DNA of 64,000 bases from Agriterribacter humi (GCF_009192765.1 NZ_VOHQ01000002.1:372001-436000); one strand, 5' to 3'. Numbered from the stretch's first letter, positions 8,916 to 18,253 are shown. The notes: a model not told the origin generated them from the letters alone. Translations and numbers: made by a program.

Positions 8916-10568
8916 ATGATTAAAACCCCTGATCTGATCATTAGTATTTTGTATATACTCATTATTGTTTGCGTAGGCCTGTGGGCTGGTTTACAAAAAA
9001 GAAAGAAGAGCAGAAGCAGTGCCTCTGATGAGTATTTTCTGGCTGGAAAAACGTTAAGATGGCCGGTAATTGGATTGGCTTTATTTGCTACGAATATATC
9101 CTGTATTCACCTTGTGAGCCTTGCTCAATCAGGGTTTGATACGGGGCTGCTGAATGGCAACTTTGAATGGATGGCTGCATTTACCCTTATTTTACTGGCA
9201 TTGTTTTTTGTTCCTTTCTATATCAGGTCTAAAGTGCCCACCTTACCTGTTTTTTTGGAAAAAAGGTATAACACGGCCTGCCGCGACTGGCTTACTATTA
9301 TTTCAATTGTATCGGCGGTTATTATCCATATTGCCTTTTCATTGCTTGCAGGGGGAATTGTGTTAGAGACGCTTTTCGGAATTAATATGTACGTAAGTGT
9401 TACGGTAATCTCCGTATTGGTTGCTGTGTATACCATAATTGGAGGCTTAAGGGCTGTTGTAATAACAGAATCTATTCAAACCATAGTATTGGTTGCAGGG
9501 GCTATCGTTATTACCGCTGCGTCGTGGTTAAAACTGGGCGGCTGGACCTCATTGGTTCAGGTACTGGAAGAGCACCAGGCTATGGAAAAGATTTCAATGC
9601 TCAGACCTCATGGCGATAGCAGTCAGATGCCCTGGTATGCTGTTTTTCTTGGATATCCGGTATTGGGGATATGGTACTGGTGTGCTGATCAAACCATTGT
9701 TCAAAGGGTTTTGGGAGCTAAAGATGAGAACCACGCGCGGGTCGGCTCCCTCTTTTGCGGATTTATTAAAATACTACCTGTGTTTATTTTTGTGGTGCCG
9801 GGTTTAATGGCCTATGGATTGGCGCAAAAAGGTTTGATAGATCTTAGCTCCATCACCACAGTTACTGCGTCTGGTGAAGCGGTAGTTAACAGTAAAGGAA
9901 TATATACGCTCATGATCACCCAATTATTACCAACTGGTTTAATTGGAATAGTAGTGGCTGCATTGCTTTCCGGTTTAATGAGCCAGGTATCAGGAGCGCT
10001 GAACTCCATTTCAACACTTGTAAGTTATGACCTCGTTAAAAGGTTTAGACCTGGTGTAAAAGATAAGCAGTTGGTAAAGCTGGGGCGTATAGCAGTGGTG
10101 GTTGCTCTTATATTTTCTGTTGCATTGTTGCCTTTGCTGAATAGTTATGAGAGCTTGTTTAACGGGTTAAATGATATCATTGCACATATTGCACCTCCAA
10201 TTACCTGTGTTTTCTTATTGGGAATATTCTGGAAAAAGGCATCGGCCAAATCAGCTCAATATACTTTATGGATGGGCTCTTTGCTGGGTGTAGTTGTATT
10301 TACTATTAATAAGCTGCTTCCATTAAGCATCATAGGTCAGATACCATTTATGATGATGGCTTTTTACCTGTTTTGCGCATGCCTGGTAATGCAGGTACTG
10401 TTGTCGTTTGCTTATCCTGTGCAACATACGGAAGACAGTAAAACTTTATTCTGGCGGTCTCCATGGGAGCCCTTACAAAGCAAAGGATGGAAAGGATTGG
10501 GAAATTATAAATTGCTATCGGTATTATTGGTTGCCTGTGTGGTTGTGCTGTATATGTTTTTTGGATAG
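8916..10568 (+). CDS. SSS-family sodium:solute symporter
   Basis: 550 residues, almost entirely hydrophobic, with about 13-14 predicted membrane segments. The first spans residues ~6-25, followed by a basic loop (KRKKSRS). The motif DEYFLAGKTLRWP is the conserved N-terminal signature of SLC5/SSS transporters, and later segments such as YTIIGGLRAVV and WYWCADQTIVQRVLGAK are also characteristic. These proteins import sugars or organic acids with Na+ across the inner membrane. It lies between a fucosidase-type enzyme and a rhamnose-mutarotase homologue, so a 6-deoxyhexose or related sugar is the likely cargo (inference from context). Confidence 0.9.
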   Translation: MIKTPDLIISILYILIIVCVGLWAGLQKRKKSRSSASDEYFLAGKTLRWPVIGLALFATNISCIHLVSLAQSGFDTGLLNGNFEWMAAFTLILLALFFVPFYIRSKVPTLPVFLEKRYNTACRDWLTIISIVSAVIIHIAFSLLAGGIVLETLFGINMYVSVTVISVLVAVYTIIGGLRAVVITESIQTIVLVAGAIVITAASWLKLGGWTSLVQVLEEHQAMEKISMLRPHGDSSQMPWYAVFLGYPVLGIWYWCADQTIVQRVLGAKDENHARVGSLFCGFIKILPVFIFVVPGLMAYGLAQKGLIDLSSITTVTASGEAVVNSKGIYTLMITQLLPTGLIGIVVAALLSGLMSQVSGALNSISTLVSYDLVKRFRPGVKDKQLVKLGRIAVVVALIFSVALLPLLNSYESLFNGLNDIIAHIAPPITCVFLLGIFWKKASAKSAQYTLWMGSLLGVVVFTINKLLPLSIIGQIPFMMMAFYLFCACLVMQVLLSFAYPVQHTEDSKTLFWRSPWEPLQSKGWKGLGNYKLLSVLLVACVVVLYMFFG

Positions 10569-10611
10569 TAGCGGAATAACGGCGTTTTTTAAACCTTTAA
10601 AATGAATTCAA

Positions 10612-11067
10612 ATGCGATGCTATACATCTTGCATCCTGTTGTTTGCGGCGTTATCTTTTTACAGTTGCCGTGAAACGGGCCCTGCTGCAACAGATCGGGA
10701 CAAACAAACTGAAGCAACAAAAAAAGAACCGCTTCGGATAGGAATGGTTACTGGTCTTAAACCAGAGAAGATAGCTTATTATAAAGAACTCCATGCCAAT
10801 ACATGGGAGGGCGTACTAAAAAAGATTAAGGAATGTAATATCCGTAACTATTCAATCTATTTAAAAAAAATAGAGGATAAATACTATTTGTTCAGCTATT
10901 ATGAATACATAGGAGACAATTATGAACTGGACATGAAAAAAATTGCGTCAGATACTGTAACACAACGTTGGTGGAGAGAAACTGACCCCTGTCAGCAGCC
11001 ATTGCCGGATGCTGCTGCGGCAGGAGAAATATGGGCACCGATGGATGAAGTATTTCATGCACAATAA
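10612..11067 (+). CDS. Lipoprotein L-rhamnose mutarotase-family protein
   Basis: 151 residues. The N-terminus has a lipoprotein signal with a lipobox ending at C19 (SFYSC), followed by a polar linker to ~40. The remaining ~110 residues match the RhaM/DUF718 dimeric alpha/beta barrel. Recognisable parts are YYKELHANTW with the catalytic-type His (H61) and Tyr (Y57), NYSIYL, QRWW (W120, W121) and the C-terminal EVFH. RhaM interconverts alpha and beta anomers of L-rhamnose in the cytoplasm, but this copy is predicted to be membrane-anchored outside it. It may deliver the anomer preferred by the symporter encoded 43 bp upstream. The sugar may be fucose or rhamnose. Confidence 0.85.
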   Translation: MRCYTSCILLFAALSFYSCRETGPAATDRDKQTEATKKEPLRIGMVTGLKPEKIAYYKELHANTWEGVLKKIKECNIRNYSIYLKKIEDKYYLFSYYEYIGDNYELDMKKIASDTVTQRWWRETDPCQQPLPDAAAAGEIWAPMDEVFHAQ

Positions 11068-11096
11068 GGTTTAATCACACAATTGAACCATTCCAC

Positions 11097-13106
11097 ATGT
11101 TTAAAATAAAATTATTACTTTTTTGCTGCAGCTCAATTATTATTCCGTTTTCGTCAAATTCGCAACAGCGTCTTAAACGTGCGGAAAGTTTTCTGGGCTT
11201 TCATTTTGATTTTCATGCCACGGCTGCAGACAAATCTTTAGGTAGTCGCTTTGATACAGCATTATTGGCTGAGTTTCTGAAGCGTACCCGACCCGATTAT
11301 ATACAGATTGACAGCAAAGGGCATCCCGGTTATTCAAGCTATCCTACATCTGTTGGGTATTCTGCTAACAGTTTTGTAAAGGACCCGATGCGGATTTGGA
11401 GAGATGTTACCAATAAATTTAATGTGCCACTTTATGTTCACTATTCCGGTTTGTGGGACGATAAAGGCATTCATGAGAATCCTCATTGGGGAAGGCGTAA
11501 TGCAAAAGGAATAATTGATTCCACCAAGGCGGCCTATCTCGGTGGATATGCGGAAAAATTAATGATTCCGCAATTGAAGGAAATGATTGACACCTATAAT
11601 ATTGATGGGGCCTGGATAGATGGTGATTGCTGGTCAACCGCACCAGATTATTCTCCGGAAGTTGTAAAGGGTTTTCTTGATGAAACAGGACTTAAAAAAG
11701 TTCCTGCTGGTGCTGCAGACATTAATTATAAAAAGTGGATTGAGTACAATCGTGTCGTTTACCGCAGGTACTTAAAAAATTATGTTGACAAATTACATTC
11801 CTATAAACCAGACTTTCAAATAGCAAGCAATTGGGCCTATTCTTCCATGATGCCAGAAAAGGTAGACGTTAATGTAGACTTCCTTTCCGGCGATGTATCG
11901 GGACAAAATGGTTTGTATAGTGCTGCCTTCCAGGCAAGATGCCTGGCATTGCAGGGCAAACCCTGGGATTTGATGGCATGGGGTTTTGTACCGATTGATT
12001 TTATGGGTGGAATTCAAAGCCCTAAATCATTGGTTCAGTTAAAGCAGGAGGCCGCCGAAGTTATGGCGATGGGAGGCGGATTCCAGGTTTATTTCCAGCA
12101 AAACCGGGATGCTTCATTTAGAATGATTGATACAGATGCAATGGAAAAGTTGGCGGAATTCTGCAGGGAGCGGCAACCTTTTTGCCAGGGCAGTGAAGTT
12201 ATTCCACAAATTGCTATGTGGTATTCCGTGGAAGGCTGGAAAATGGAAAATCCTGGAGTATATGGCTGGACATCACATATGGAAGGCATCAGCAATTTGC
12301 TTCTGGATAACCAATTTCCCATTGAGATTTTGATGGATCATCACCTGGCAGAACGCATGGATCAATACCCTCTTATTATCATACCTGAATGGAGTCATTT
12401 TAATTTGGAGCTTAAAAGACAGTTGCTGGCATATGTTGCTGCAGGAGGTAATGTTCTGATCATTGGTTCAAAAGCTTCCAAGGCATTTGAAGAACAATTA
12501 AATGTTTCATTCATCGGGAAAGACAGTACACTTCAATTCAATATGGGTGGAAAAACTACAGGAGGGATCGCCGGAATTAAAACCAACTGGCAAAAAGTGC
12601 TGCCCCAAAACGGCGTGCAGGTAGAAGGGCTGGTGTACACGCAATGCGATTATCGTTATCCCACAAATTATCCGGTTGCAACGATCAATAATTTCGGAAA
12701 AGGAAAGATAGCAGCATTTTTCATGGATATGTCGGTTGCATATAATCAATACAGAAACCCGGTATTCAATAATCTTATCCGTAATGTAATTTCCGCTCTT
12801 ATTCCTGATCCACAGGTAAAAGTTACCGGTTCGGATAATGTTCACGTTGTGCTGGGTAAAAAAAACGGGAGAACCTACATTCATCTTATTAATTCATCCG
12901 GAGACCATTTTAATAAAAATGTAATGGCTTATAATGAATTGCTTTCCACCGGCAGCTTAAAAATAAGTTATAAAGCTGGCACAAAGCCGCTGTCAGTTAA
13001 GCTACAGCCCACCGGAGAGAAAATTAATTTCACCTATGCCGGTAATCGCATTGAATTTGTAGTTCCACCGGTAAGCGTACATTCCATTGTAGAAATAGCG
13101 CTATAA
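11097..13106 (+). CDS. Secreted TIM-barrel glycosidase-like protein with trimerisation-like domain
   Basis: 669 residues with a signal peptide (hydrophobic 5-18, cleavage near SNSQ at 23). Residues ~30-390 form a barrel related to GH29 and 'hypothetical glycosyl hydrolase 6'-type proteins. The segment GAWIDGDCW (172-180) places D175 in the 'W.DG' position used by the GH29 nucleophile. Residues ~400-560 resemble the beta-galactosidase trimerisation (glutamine-amidotransferase-like) domain, with YPLIIIPEWS and AAGGNVLIIGSK. A small beta domain ends the protein. A fucosidase or related activity is plausible but not shown. The gap of 12 bp to lutB places carbohydrate cleavage and lactate oxidation in one transcription unit. 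Confidence 0.6.
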   Translation: MFKIKLLLFCCSSIIIPFSSNSQQRLKRAESFLGFHFDFHATAADKSLGSRFDTALLAEFLKRTRPDYIQIDSKGHPGYSSYPTSVGYSANSFVKDPMRIWRDVTNKFNVPLYVHYSGLWDDKGIHENPHWGRRNAKGIIDSTKAAYLGGYAEKLMIPQLKEMIDTYNIDGAWIDGDCWSTAPDYSPEVVKGFLDETGLKKVPAGAADINYKKWIEYNRVVYRRYLKNYVDKLHSYKPDFQIASNWAYSSMMPEKVDVNVDFLSGDVSGQNGLYSAAFQARCLALQGKPWDLMAWGFVPIDFMGGIQSPKSLVQLKQEAAEVMAMGGGFQVYFQQNRDASFRMIDTDAMEKLAEFCRERQPFCQGSEVIPQIAMWYSVEGWKMENPGVYGWTSHMEGISNLLLDNQFPIEILMDHHLAERMDQYPLIIIPEWSHFNLELKRQLLAYVAAGGNVLIIGSKASKAFEEQLNVSFIGKDSTLQFNMGGKTTGGIAGIKTNWQKVLPQNGVQVEGLVYTQCDYRYPTNYPVATINNFGKGKIAAFFMDMSVAYNQYRNPVFNNLIRNVISALIPDPQVKVTGSDNVHVVLGKKNGRTYIHLINSSGDHFNKNVMAYNELLSTGSLKISYKAGTKPLSVKLQPTGEKINFTYAGNRIEFVVPPVSVHSIVEIAL

Positions 13107-13118
13107 ATATTGTTGAGT

Positions 13119-14495
13119 ATGCATGAACAGGAAAAACTTTTTCAGGAGGAAAGCAGGGTAAAAGCAACGGATCTGGAACACAGGCGGAAAATTAACTATA
13201 GCCTGATGCAATCGGATCTTGCTTTTCAGAAGGGAAAAAATGCATTCCCGGATCTTGAATCAGCGCGCAAAAGAGCCAAAAATATAAAATGGGAGACAAT
13301 TGAGCACTTAAATAAATACCTGCTGGAATTTGAAAAAAAATTTACAGAAAGGGGAGGCAAAGTAATATGGGCAGAAAACCCGCAGCAAGTGCTGGACGCG
13401 GTTTTGCAAATATGCAAACAGAAACAGGCTAAAAGTGTTGTCAAGAGTAAGTCCATGGTTACAGAAGAAATTCATTTGAATCCTTTTTTATCGCGGCATG
13501 GTATTGAAGTAGTGGAAACCGATCTTGGTGAGTATATACAGCAATTGTCCGGAGAGGCACCCTATCATATGGTAGCGCCTTCGATGCATAAAAGCAGGGA
13601 GGAAGTGGCCAGGTTATTTCATGATAAATTAAATGCACCACCCGGTTTGGCTCCTGAGGAGCTTACATTATTTACCAGGCAAATACTCCGGCAAAAGTAC
13701 GTGGATGCAGATATAGGAATTACCGGGGTAAATTTTTTACTGGCTGATATCGGCGCTGTGGCTGTAACAGAAAATGAAGGGAATGCAAGATTATGTACCA
13801 GTTTTCCTAAAACGCATATTGCCATTACCGGTATTGAAAAGATATTGCCATCTGTAAATGACCTTGCCTTGTTCTGGCCTTTATTGGCAACGCATGGTTC
13901 AGGACAGCAGGTAACCGTTTACAATACCATTTTTTCCGGTGCAAGGAAAGAAAATGAAACAGATGGTCCCGAAGATATGTATGTGATATTGCTGGATAAC
14001 GGAAGGACCAATATACTTGCCGATGTTACAGCAAGGGAAAGCCTGTTTTGTATCCGGTGCGGTGCTTGTTTAAATGTGTGCCCGGTATTCAAAAATATTG
14101 GTGGACATACGTATAATGCTACCTATGGCGGGCCCATTGGTTCGGTTATAACCCCTTATCTGAGTGGGCTGAAATCCTATAAACACCTCAGTTATGCTTC
14201 ATCGCTTTGCGGGGTTTGTACCCAGGTGTGCCCGGTTCATATTAACCTTCATGAGCTTTTGTTGTATAACCGCAATAAGTCGGTAAAAGCCCATTGCGGT
14301 TCCCGTAGTGAAAAAATAGGATGGTTGCTATGGAAGAAGGCCTGCCTGAACCGTGCAATGATGAACATGACAAATGGAAGGATTAAAAATTTTATGATTA
14401 AACTCCTTTTTCGGAAAAGCTGGGGTGATAACAGGAGCCTTCCGGACTTTGCCCCAAAAACTTTTAATGAGCTGTGGAAAGCAACCGGGCAATAA
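13119..14495 (+). CDS. lutB: LutB-like iron-sulfur L-lactate oxidation subunit
   Basis: About 459 residues when started at the ATG at 13119; in-frame TTG codons at 13110 and 13113 would add three residues but are less likely. It belongs to the LutB/YkgF family. The large N-terminal LUD domain contains GITGVNFLLADIGAVAVTEN. It is followed by two ferredoxin-type clusters, CIRCGACLNVCP and CGVCTQVCP, in which seven of the eight Cys lie in classical CxxCxxC spacing. With LutA (and normally LutC) it oxidises L-lactate to pyruvate in the cytoplasm. No lutC is present in the window. Its position after fucosidase-type genes suggests that it disposes of lactate arising from 6-deoxyhexose breakdown. 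Confidence 0.9.
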   Translation: MHEQEKLFQEESRVKATDLEHRRKINYSLMQSDLAFQKGKNAFPDLESARKRAKNIKWETIEHLNKYLLEFEKKFTERGGKVIWAENPQQVLDAVLQICKQKQAKSVVKSKSMVTEEIHLNPFLSRHGIEVVETDLGEYIQQLSGEAPYHMVAPSMHKSREEVARLFHDKLNAPPGLAPEELTLFTRQILRQKYVDADIGITGVNFLLADIGAVAVTENEGNARLCTSFPKTHIAITGIEKILPSVNDLALFWPLLATHGSGQQVTVYNTIFSGARKENETDGPEDMYVILLDNGRTNILADVTARESLFCIRCGACLNVCPVFKNIGGHTYNATYGGPIGSVITPYLSGLKSYKHLSYASSLCGVCTQVCPVHINLHELLLYNRNKSVKAHCGSRSEKIGWLLWKKACLNRAMMNMTNGRIKNFMIKLLFRKSWGDNRSLPDFAPKTFNELWKATGQ

Positions 14496-14559
14496 TTATT
14501 TCAAAAGTTACAGGGGATGATGATTTGTTTACATCCACCCTTTACTAATACTATTGTGT

Positions 14560-15276
14560 ATGCATGTTAATCTTTTTATTCCCTGCTTTGTAGATCAGTT
14601 GTATCCACAAACTGCTTTTAATATGATAAAAGTATTGAAAAAGGCAGGCTGTACGGTGCATTACAATACGGAACAAACCTGCTGCGGGCAACCTGCATAC
14701 AATGCCGGATACTGGGATGAATGCAGGAGCGTTGCAGAGAAATTTGTGCATGACTTTGAGGGAAATCAGTACATAGTCGCGCCAAGCGGATCCTGCATTG
14801 GATTTGTAAGAAATTATTATGGTAAGATACTCGAAAATGACGGGCATGAAAAAGAAATGCGTCATCAGCAATTGCCTGTATATGAATTCACGGAATTTTT
14901 GATTACTGTTTTGAATGTAGAAGATATTGGAGCTGCATTTAAAGCTTCGGCTGTATATCATGATGCCTGTGGCGCCCTGAGGGAGTGTGGCATAAAGGAG
15001 GCTCCAAGGAAACTGCTCCGCCATGTGAAAGGACTGCAATTGATTGAGGCGCCGGATTGTGAAGTGTGTTGTGGCTTTGGTGGCACTTTTGCGGTAAAGT
15101 TTGAACCCATCTCTATTGGAATGGGAGAACAAAAAGTATTAAACGCAATTGAAATGGGCGCTGAATATATTATTTCTACAGATTTATCCTGCCTCCTGCA
15201 TTTGGATGGGTACATCCGAAAACATAAACTGGCTTTGAAAACAATTCATATAGCGGATGTGTTGTCAGCCACTTAG
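14560..15276 (+). CDS. lutA: LutA-like CCG-domain L-lactate oxidation subunit
   Basis: 238 residues from the ATG at 14560; a TTG two codons earlier is also in frame. The protein has two CCG-type cysteine-rich domains: CCGQPAYNAGYW and SGSCIGFVR in the first half, HDACGALRECG and CCGFGGTFAVKF in the second, then STDLSCLLHLDG. This is the full LutA/YkgE pattern, probably binding a non-cubane [4Fe-4S] cluster as in heterodisulfide-reductase HdrB. It works with the LutB encoded 64 bp upstream. The order lutB-lutA differs from the usual lutA-lutB-lutC. It is the last gene of the + strand block, and no terminator is evident after it. Confidence 0.9.
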   Translation: MHVNLFIPCFVDQLYPQTAFNMIKVLKKAGCTVHYNTEQTCCGQPAYNAGYWDECRSVAEKFVHDFEGNQYIVAPSGSCIGFVRNYYGKILENDGHEKEMRHQQLPVYEFTEFLITVLNVEDIGAAFKASAVYHDACGALRECGIKEAPRKLLRHVKGLQLIEAPDCEVCCGFGGTFAVKFEPISIGMGEQKVLNAIEMGAEYIISTDLSCLLHLDGYIRKHKLALKTIHIADVLSAT

Positions 15277-16278
15277 GCATGACGAGCAGCGGAACTTTGT
15301 CCGGCTATATCACGAAAGCTGAACCCTGTTACTACACCCTGTTATTCCTATGAAGCTTGCCTAAAGGGCAGGCAGGGAGGAATCCGTCTTCGCTTTAATC
15401 ATTGCAGGTGCTTCGATCAGCATGATTGCGTGTTTCGTGCGGACACGAACCACGGCGAAAATCATCTGCCATTCGGCTTCTGTTGTTTCATGTAATAAGC
15501 GAAACCGTGGTCCTCACCAGGTTGAGCAATGGACGGAGGAAGCGTTCATCATTGGACATGATAAATACTTTGGCTCTCTCAAGTTTGTATTTTTTTGCGC
15601 ATTGAGAACCTATTATGAATTCACAAATCAGCTCAGGTTACGGCATGTGTCAATGCTAACATTTTTTGGACGCTGAGGTATCTGATATATAGATCGTGAT
15701 TTTTAAAATATTTATGAACGGAATGAAGGACAGGTTTCGTTTTTATCTTCTCTTCAAATTACGTATGCATAGCCCTGCAGGCCCATATTTCAGATCAGTT
15801 TGCTCCTCAGCATGTATTGTTTAGGAAAGCGCTTTTCCGACGGAAATCTTATATCGGGTTTACTGCCGGTCATACACGTACCTGAACAACACACTATAAT
15901 ATCCGTAGTATCGGGTATACTTTACCGGGATGTTATAAAAGCATAGAATTTGGATATATTATAGGGGGTTTTATCATCAGACGGATACTATTTTTACAAA
16001 ACATAAGGCATTCGTATTAATCAAATTTGCATAGACATGCTCCCCGTTTTAAATCCAATATCCTATGAAAAAACCAATGCAAAGGTAACTGCTTGAAGTA
16101 GCGCCGCAATAGTTTTGCTTACTTATATTTTGTGCTATCCGGTGCTACAAGGTGCTATGAGCAAAACTGCATTTCTGCGGCACTTTTGCTTTTTTGTCGG
16201 ACATTTTTAATACGGCTGCTTTTCCAATCGAAACTTGCTTGTATTCAATCAACATCGGATGCATCCACAGTAGGCATG
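15277..16278. other. Gene-poor intergenic region (about 1 kb)
   Basis: No convincing coding region was found on either strand. Short open frames, for example around 15422-15676, have no recognisable product and look accidental. The stretch may hold decayed coding sequence: base composition is mixed and the surroundings change from operon to scattered genes. The structured repeat at 16103-16181 lies within it. Nothing that could be called a transposase, integrase or RNA gene was recognised. Confidence 0.6.
16103..16181. repeat. Imperfect inverted repeat enclosing three GTGCTA direct repeats
   Basis: The arms are GCCGCA plus AGTTTTGCT (16103-16119) and AGCAAAACT plus TGCGGC (16160-16181), with a small asymmetric bulge. 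Between the arms the hexamer GTGCTA occurs three times at an exact 10-bp period (16132, 16142, 16152). One-turn spacing is typical of a protein-binding array, for example a regulator or recombinase site. No adjacent recombinase gene is visible. Confidence 0.55.
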
Positions 16279-16695
16279 TCAGAAACTTAAAGTGCCAAAA
16301 TTTAGCTGCCACGAAAGTCCGTATTTGTCAGCAAGCCAGGCAAATTTCTTACTAAATCCATAATCGCCAATAGGCATCATTGCTTTTCCCCCGTCTAATA
16401 GCTCCGAATAAAGGTTATTAATCTCATCTTCATTATCGCAATGCACATAGATGGAGACTGAGGGTGTAAAGGTAAAGTCGTGTCCCAGGCTATCAATTGC
16501 CATATATTCCTGTTTGTCAATTGTGAAAGTAGCGTGTTTCACAGCTCCTTCTTTACCACCTGGTTCTCCTTCTTTGAAATAGTCAATCTTTTTTATTTCC
16601 GAGTTAGGAAAAAGTGAGGTGTAAAATTGTATTGCTTCTTCCGCTTTACCGAAGTTGTCTCCCACAAACATTAGAAAAGTAGTCGTCTTTTGCAT
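16279..16695 (-). CDS. VOC-superfamily (PhnB-like) protein
   Basis: 138 residues, the usual length for a PhnB/'3-demethylubiquinone-9 methyltransferase-like' VOC protein. It begins TTFLMFVGDNFGKAEEAIQFYTSLF and ends in KYGLSWQLNF, both characteristic of this clade. Two beta-alpha-beta-beta-beta modules are expected, forming a small cytoplasmic dimer. Function in this clade is mostly unknown; metal-dependent isomerase, dioxygenase or resistance roles occur in the superfamily. It is isolated between two gene-poor stretches and shows no link to glycan genes. A second member of the clade is at 40595, also on the minus strand. Confidence 0.85.
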   Translation of the reverse strand: MQKTTTFLMFVGDNFGKAEEAIQFYTSLFPNSEIKKIDYFKEGEPGGKEGAVKHATFTIDKQEYMAIDSLGHDFTFTPSVSIYVHCDNEDEINNLYSELLDGGKAMMPIGDYGFSKKFAWLADKYGLSWQLNFGTLSF

Positions 16696-17388
16696 ATGAT
16701 GCTTTATTTGTGTTGTTTTTGTATCGTCTTTTTATAATACCGCTACCGCATAAACTTCAATGCCTGCTGCATCTGCGGCTTGTCCCAAAAGTATAACAGG
16801 TAGCTTCAGAAACGAAGCGGAGTAAAAATCATTATCCTCAGATAGTCCCCTTTACGATGGTGTACCACCGTTTTCTTTGCAATATTACCGTATTCAAAGC
16901 AAAATATATATGCTTTCTGATCGCCCTGGTTTATCCGGTTATGGGTATGATAACGAAATACAAAACCGTTGTCCGGTAAGGCTTGTTCTTTCACACTTTT
17001 CACTTCTTTTCCTTCCAGTAACGCTTCCACCGTACAGCGATTGTTCTTTAAAATCGTAATGATCTTGCCGGTTTGTCCCGTCTCTTTCTTTCGCCTGGCA
17101 TTGTGATAAGATTCTTATGGCCAGGCGAACCGCATCGCTTGTTCTCATTTCCGCTGATTGGGATGCCACACCACAGGCACTTTATCTTTTTTAATCAAAT
17201 TTCGATGACATCGCCGAATGCTTAGATTAGCGGATAGTCTCCTAATTCATTGGTCAAAAATTAAGGATATTCTGAACAAACCATAATGCCTTACAACAAT
17301 TATTTTTAGTATTTATTCTTATTGCCGGGATCAGTATACAGTCATAAATTTGGTTAGTTATAATCGAGGTTTTGGTCACAACTCACGG

Positions 17389-17412
17389 GCTCCATTTTTA
17401 TGGAGCTTTTTT
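17389..17412 (+). terminator. Rho-independent terminator, + strand
   Basis: A perfect 7-bp stem GCTCCAT/ATGGAGC with a TTTT loop is followed by TTTTTT. The T-tract lies on the + strand side, yet no + strand gene ends nearby: the closest is lutA, 2.1 kb upstream. It may end an unannotated small transcript, or protect the region. Confidence 0.75.
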
Positions 17413-17595
17413 GTTGAGCAAAGAAGCAATCAATTGAATGGTTCTTGGCATTATAAACGCATTTAATTGCTGCCTCATTTGCTAACTCCACATAGATAAA
17501 AAATAACGAACCGAATATGGTAAAGAGGCTAAATGCTGGAATCTTATCTTAAAAAATAATTGAATCCAGCAAATGAAATTGCATTTGCTAAGAAA

Positions 17596-17616
17596 GGCTG
17601 CCCTTTTAAGACAGCC
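17596..17616 (-). terminator. Terminator downstream of the exported 151-residue protein gene
   Basis: A 7-bp stem (GGCTGTC/GGCAGCC read on the minus strand, one G-T pair) with a 7-nt loop is followed on the minus strand by TTTCTT. It lies 30 bp after the stop of the minus-strand gene at 17646-18101. The + strand side also has a T-rich tail, so it may act in both directions. Confidence 0.6.
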
Positions 17617-17645
17617 CTATTTTCATTTCCAGATTTACAGAATCA

Positions 17646-18101
17646 TCATTTAACACGAAGAAATGCAAGCGTCTCACCTTTGGGAAGCTCCCGTGCGGTA
17701 TATTGAAGACTGAGCTCATGATCAGCGTTATTCTTTTCCAATTGCAGCAGCTCTTTTACCGGGATTACCATACTTAAATCGGAGCCGCTGGCATTGGTAA
17801 ACGCCCATTTCTTCAATGTATTTCCCTTTTCATCTTTTAATACAATGGTCCTGCCGGTACCGGCACCCTCTAAAGTGCAATGTTTGTAATTGATGCGCAG
17901 TTGATCGTTGTCATTTGCCTTGCCCAGTTGCAGTATTCTTAAACTCAAAGGCTGGTTCACCGACTGCTTCAGGATGAGCTTGTTGTTGAGATATATCTCG
18001 TAACTGTCTAATCCAAGCTTTGTTGTGAAACTGAATACAGTGAAGGATAGTGTAATCAGCGCGAACATCTTGATTATCGCTTCTTTGATTATAGGTTTCA
18101 T
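17646..18101 (-). CDS. Small exported protein of unknown function
   Basis: 151 residues. A hydrophobic N-terminal segment (about 11-26, MFALITLSFTVFSFT) looks like a signal peptide or anchor. The remainder is a compact polar domain predicted to be mainly beta, with LDSYEIYLNNKLILKQ and a C-terminal LAFLRVK. No family was recognised. It is followed by its own terminator and sits 152 bp downstream of the AraC regulator gene on the same strand. It is probably a periplasmic beta-sandwich protein. There is no evidence tying it to glycan use beyond proximity to a susC locus. Confidence 0.65.
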   Translation of the reverse strand: MKPIIKEAIIKMFALITLSFTVFSFTTKLGLDSYEIYLNNKLILKQSVNQPLSLRILQLGKANDNDQLRINYKHCTLEGAGTGRTIVLKDEKGNTLKKWAFTNASGSDLSMVIPVKELLQLEKNNADHELSLQYTARELPKGETLAFLRVK

Positions 18102-18253
18102 AATATAAATTTTTAAATGAAAAATACCTGACTAATCTCTGGTAGCAATATTAAGAGAATAGGAAATGAAGCAGAAAAATAGTAGACCAGCACACAAAAT
18201 AATAGACGAATGTCCGGAATGAGTGGCAGCATTAAAAAAAAATTATCAATATT

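Larger units (their letters stand above)
16696..17645. other. Gene-poor region with a possible decayed minus-strand coding remnant
   Basis: No intact gene was recognised. On the minus strand from about 17110 to 16806 there is an open frame of roughly 100 codons without a good start (segments KIITILKNNRCTVEALLEGKE and GFVFRYHTHNR). It looks protein-like but belongs to no family I recognise and has lost its 5' end. An ATG-initiated frame at 17169-16939 overlaps it in another phase. Two hairpin terminators (17389-17412 and 17596-17616) lie near the right end. The rest appears non-coding. Confidence 0.45.

Noticed and set aside
14551-15132. A 193-codon minus-strand open frame opposite lutA
   Set aside because: LutA on the + strand carries all family cysteine motifs; the opposite frame has none and is an antisense shadow.
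15422-15676. An 84-codon + strand open frame after lutA
   Set aside because: It has no recognisable motif, an unusual composition and no supporting context; it looks accidental in gene-poor DNA.
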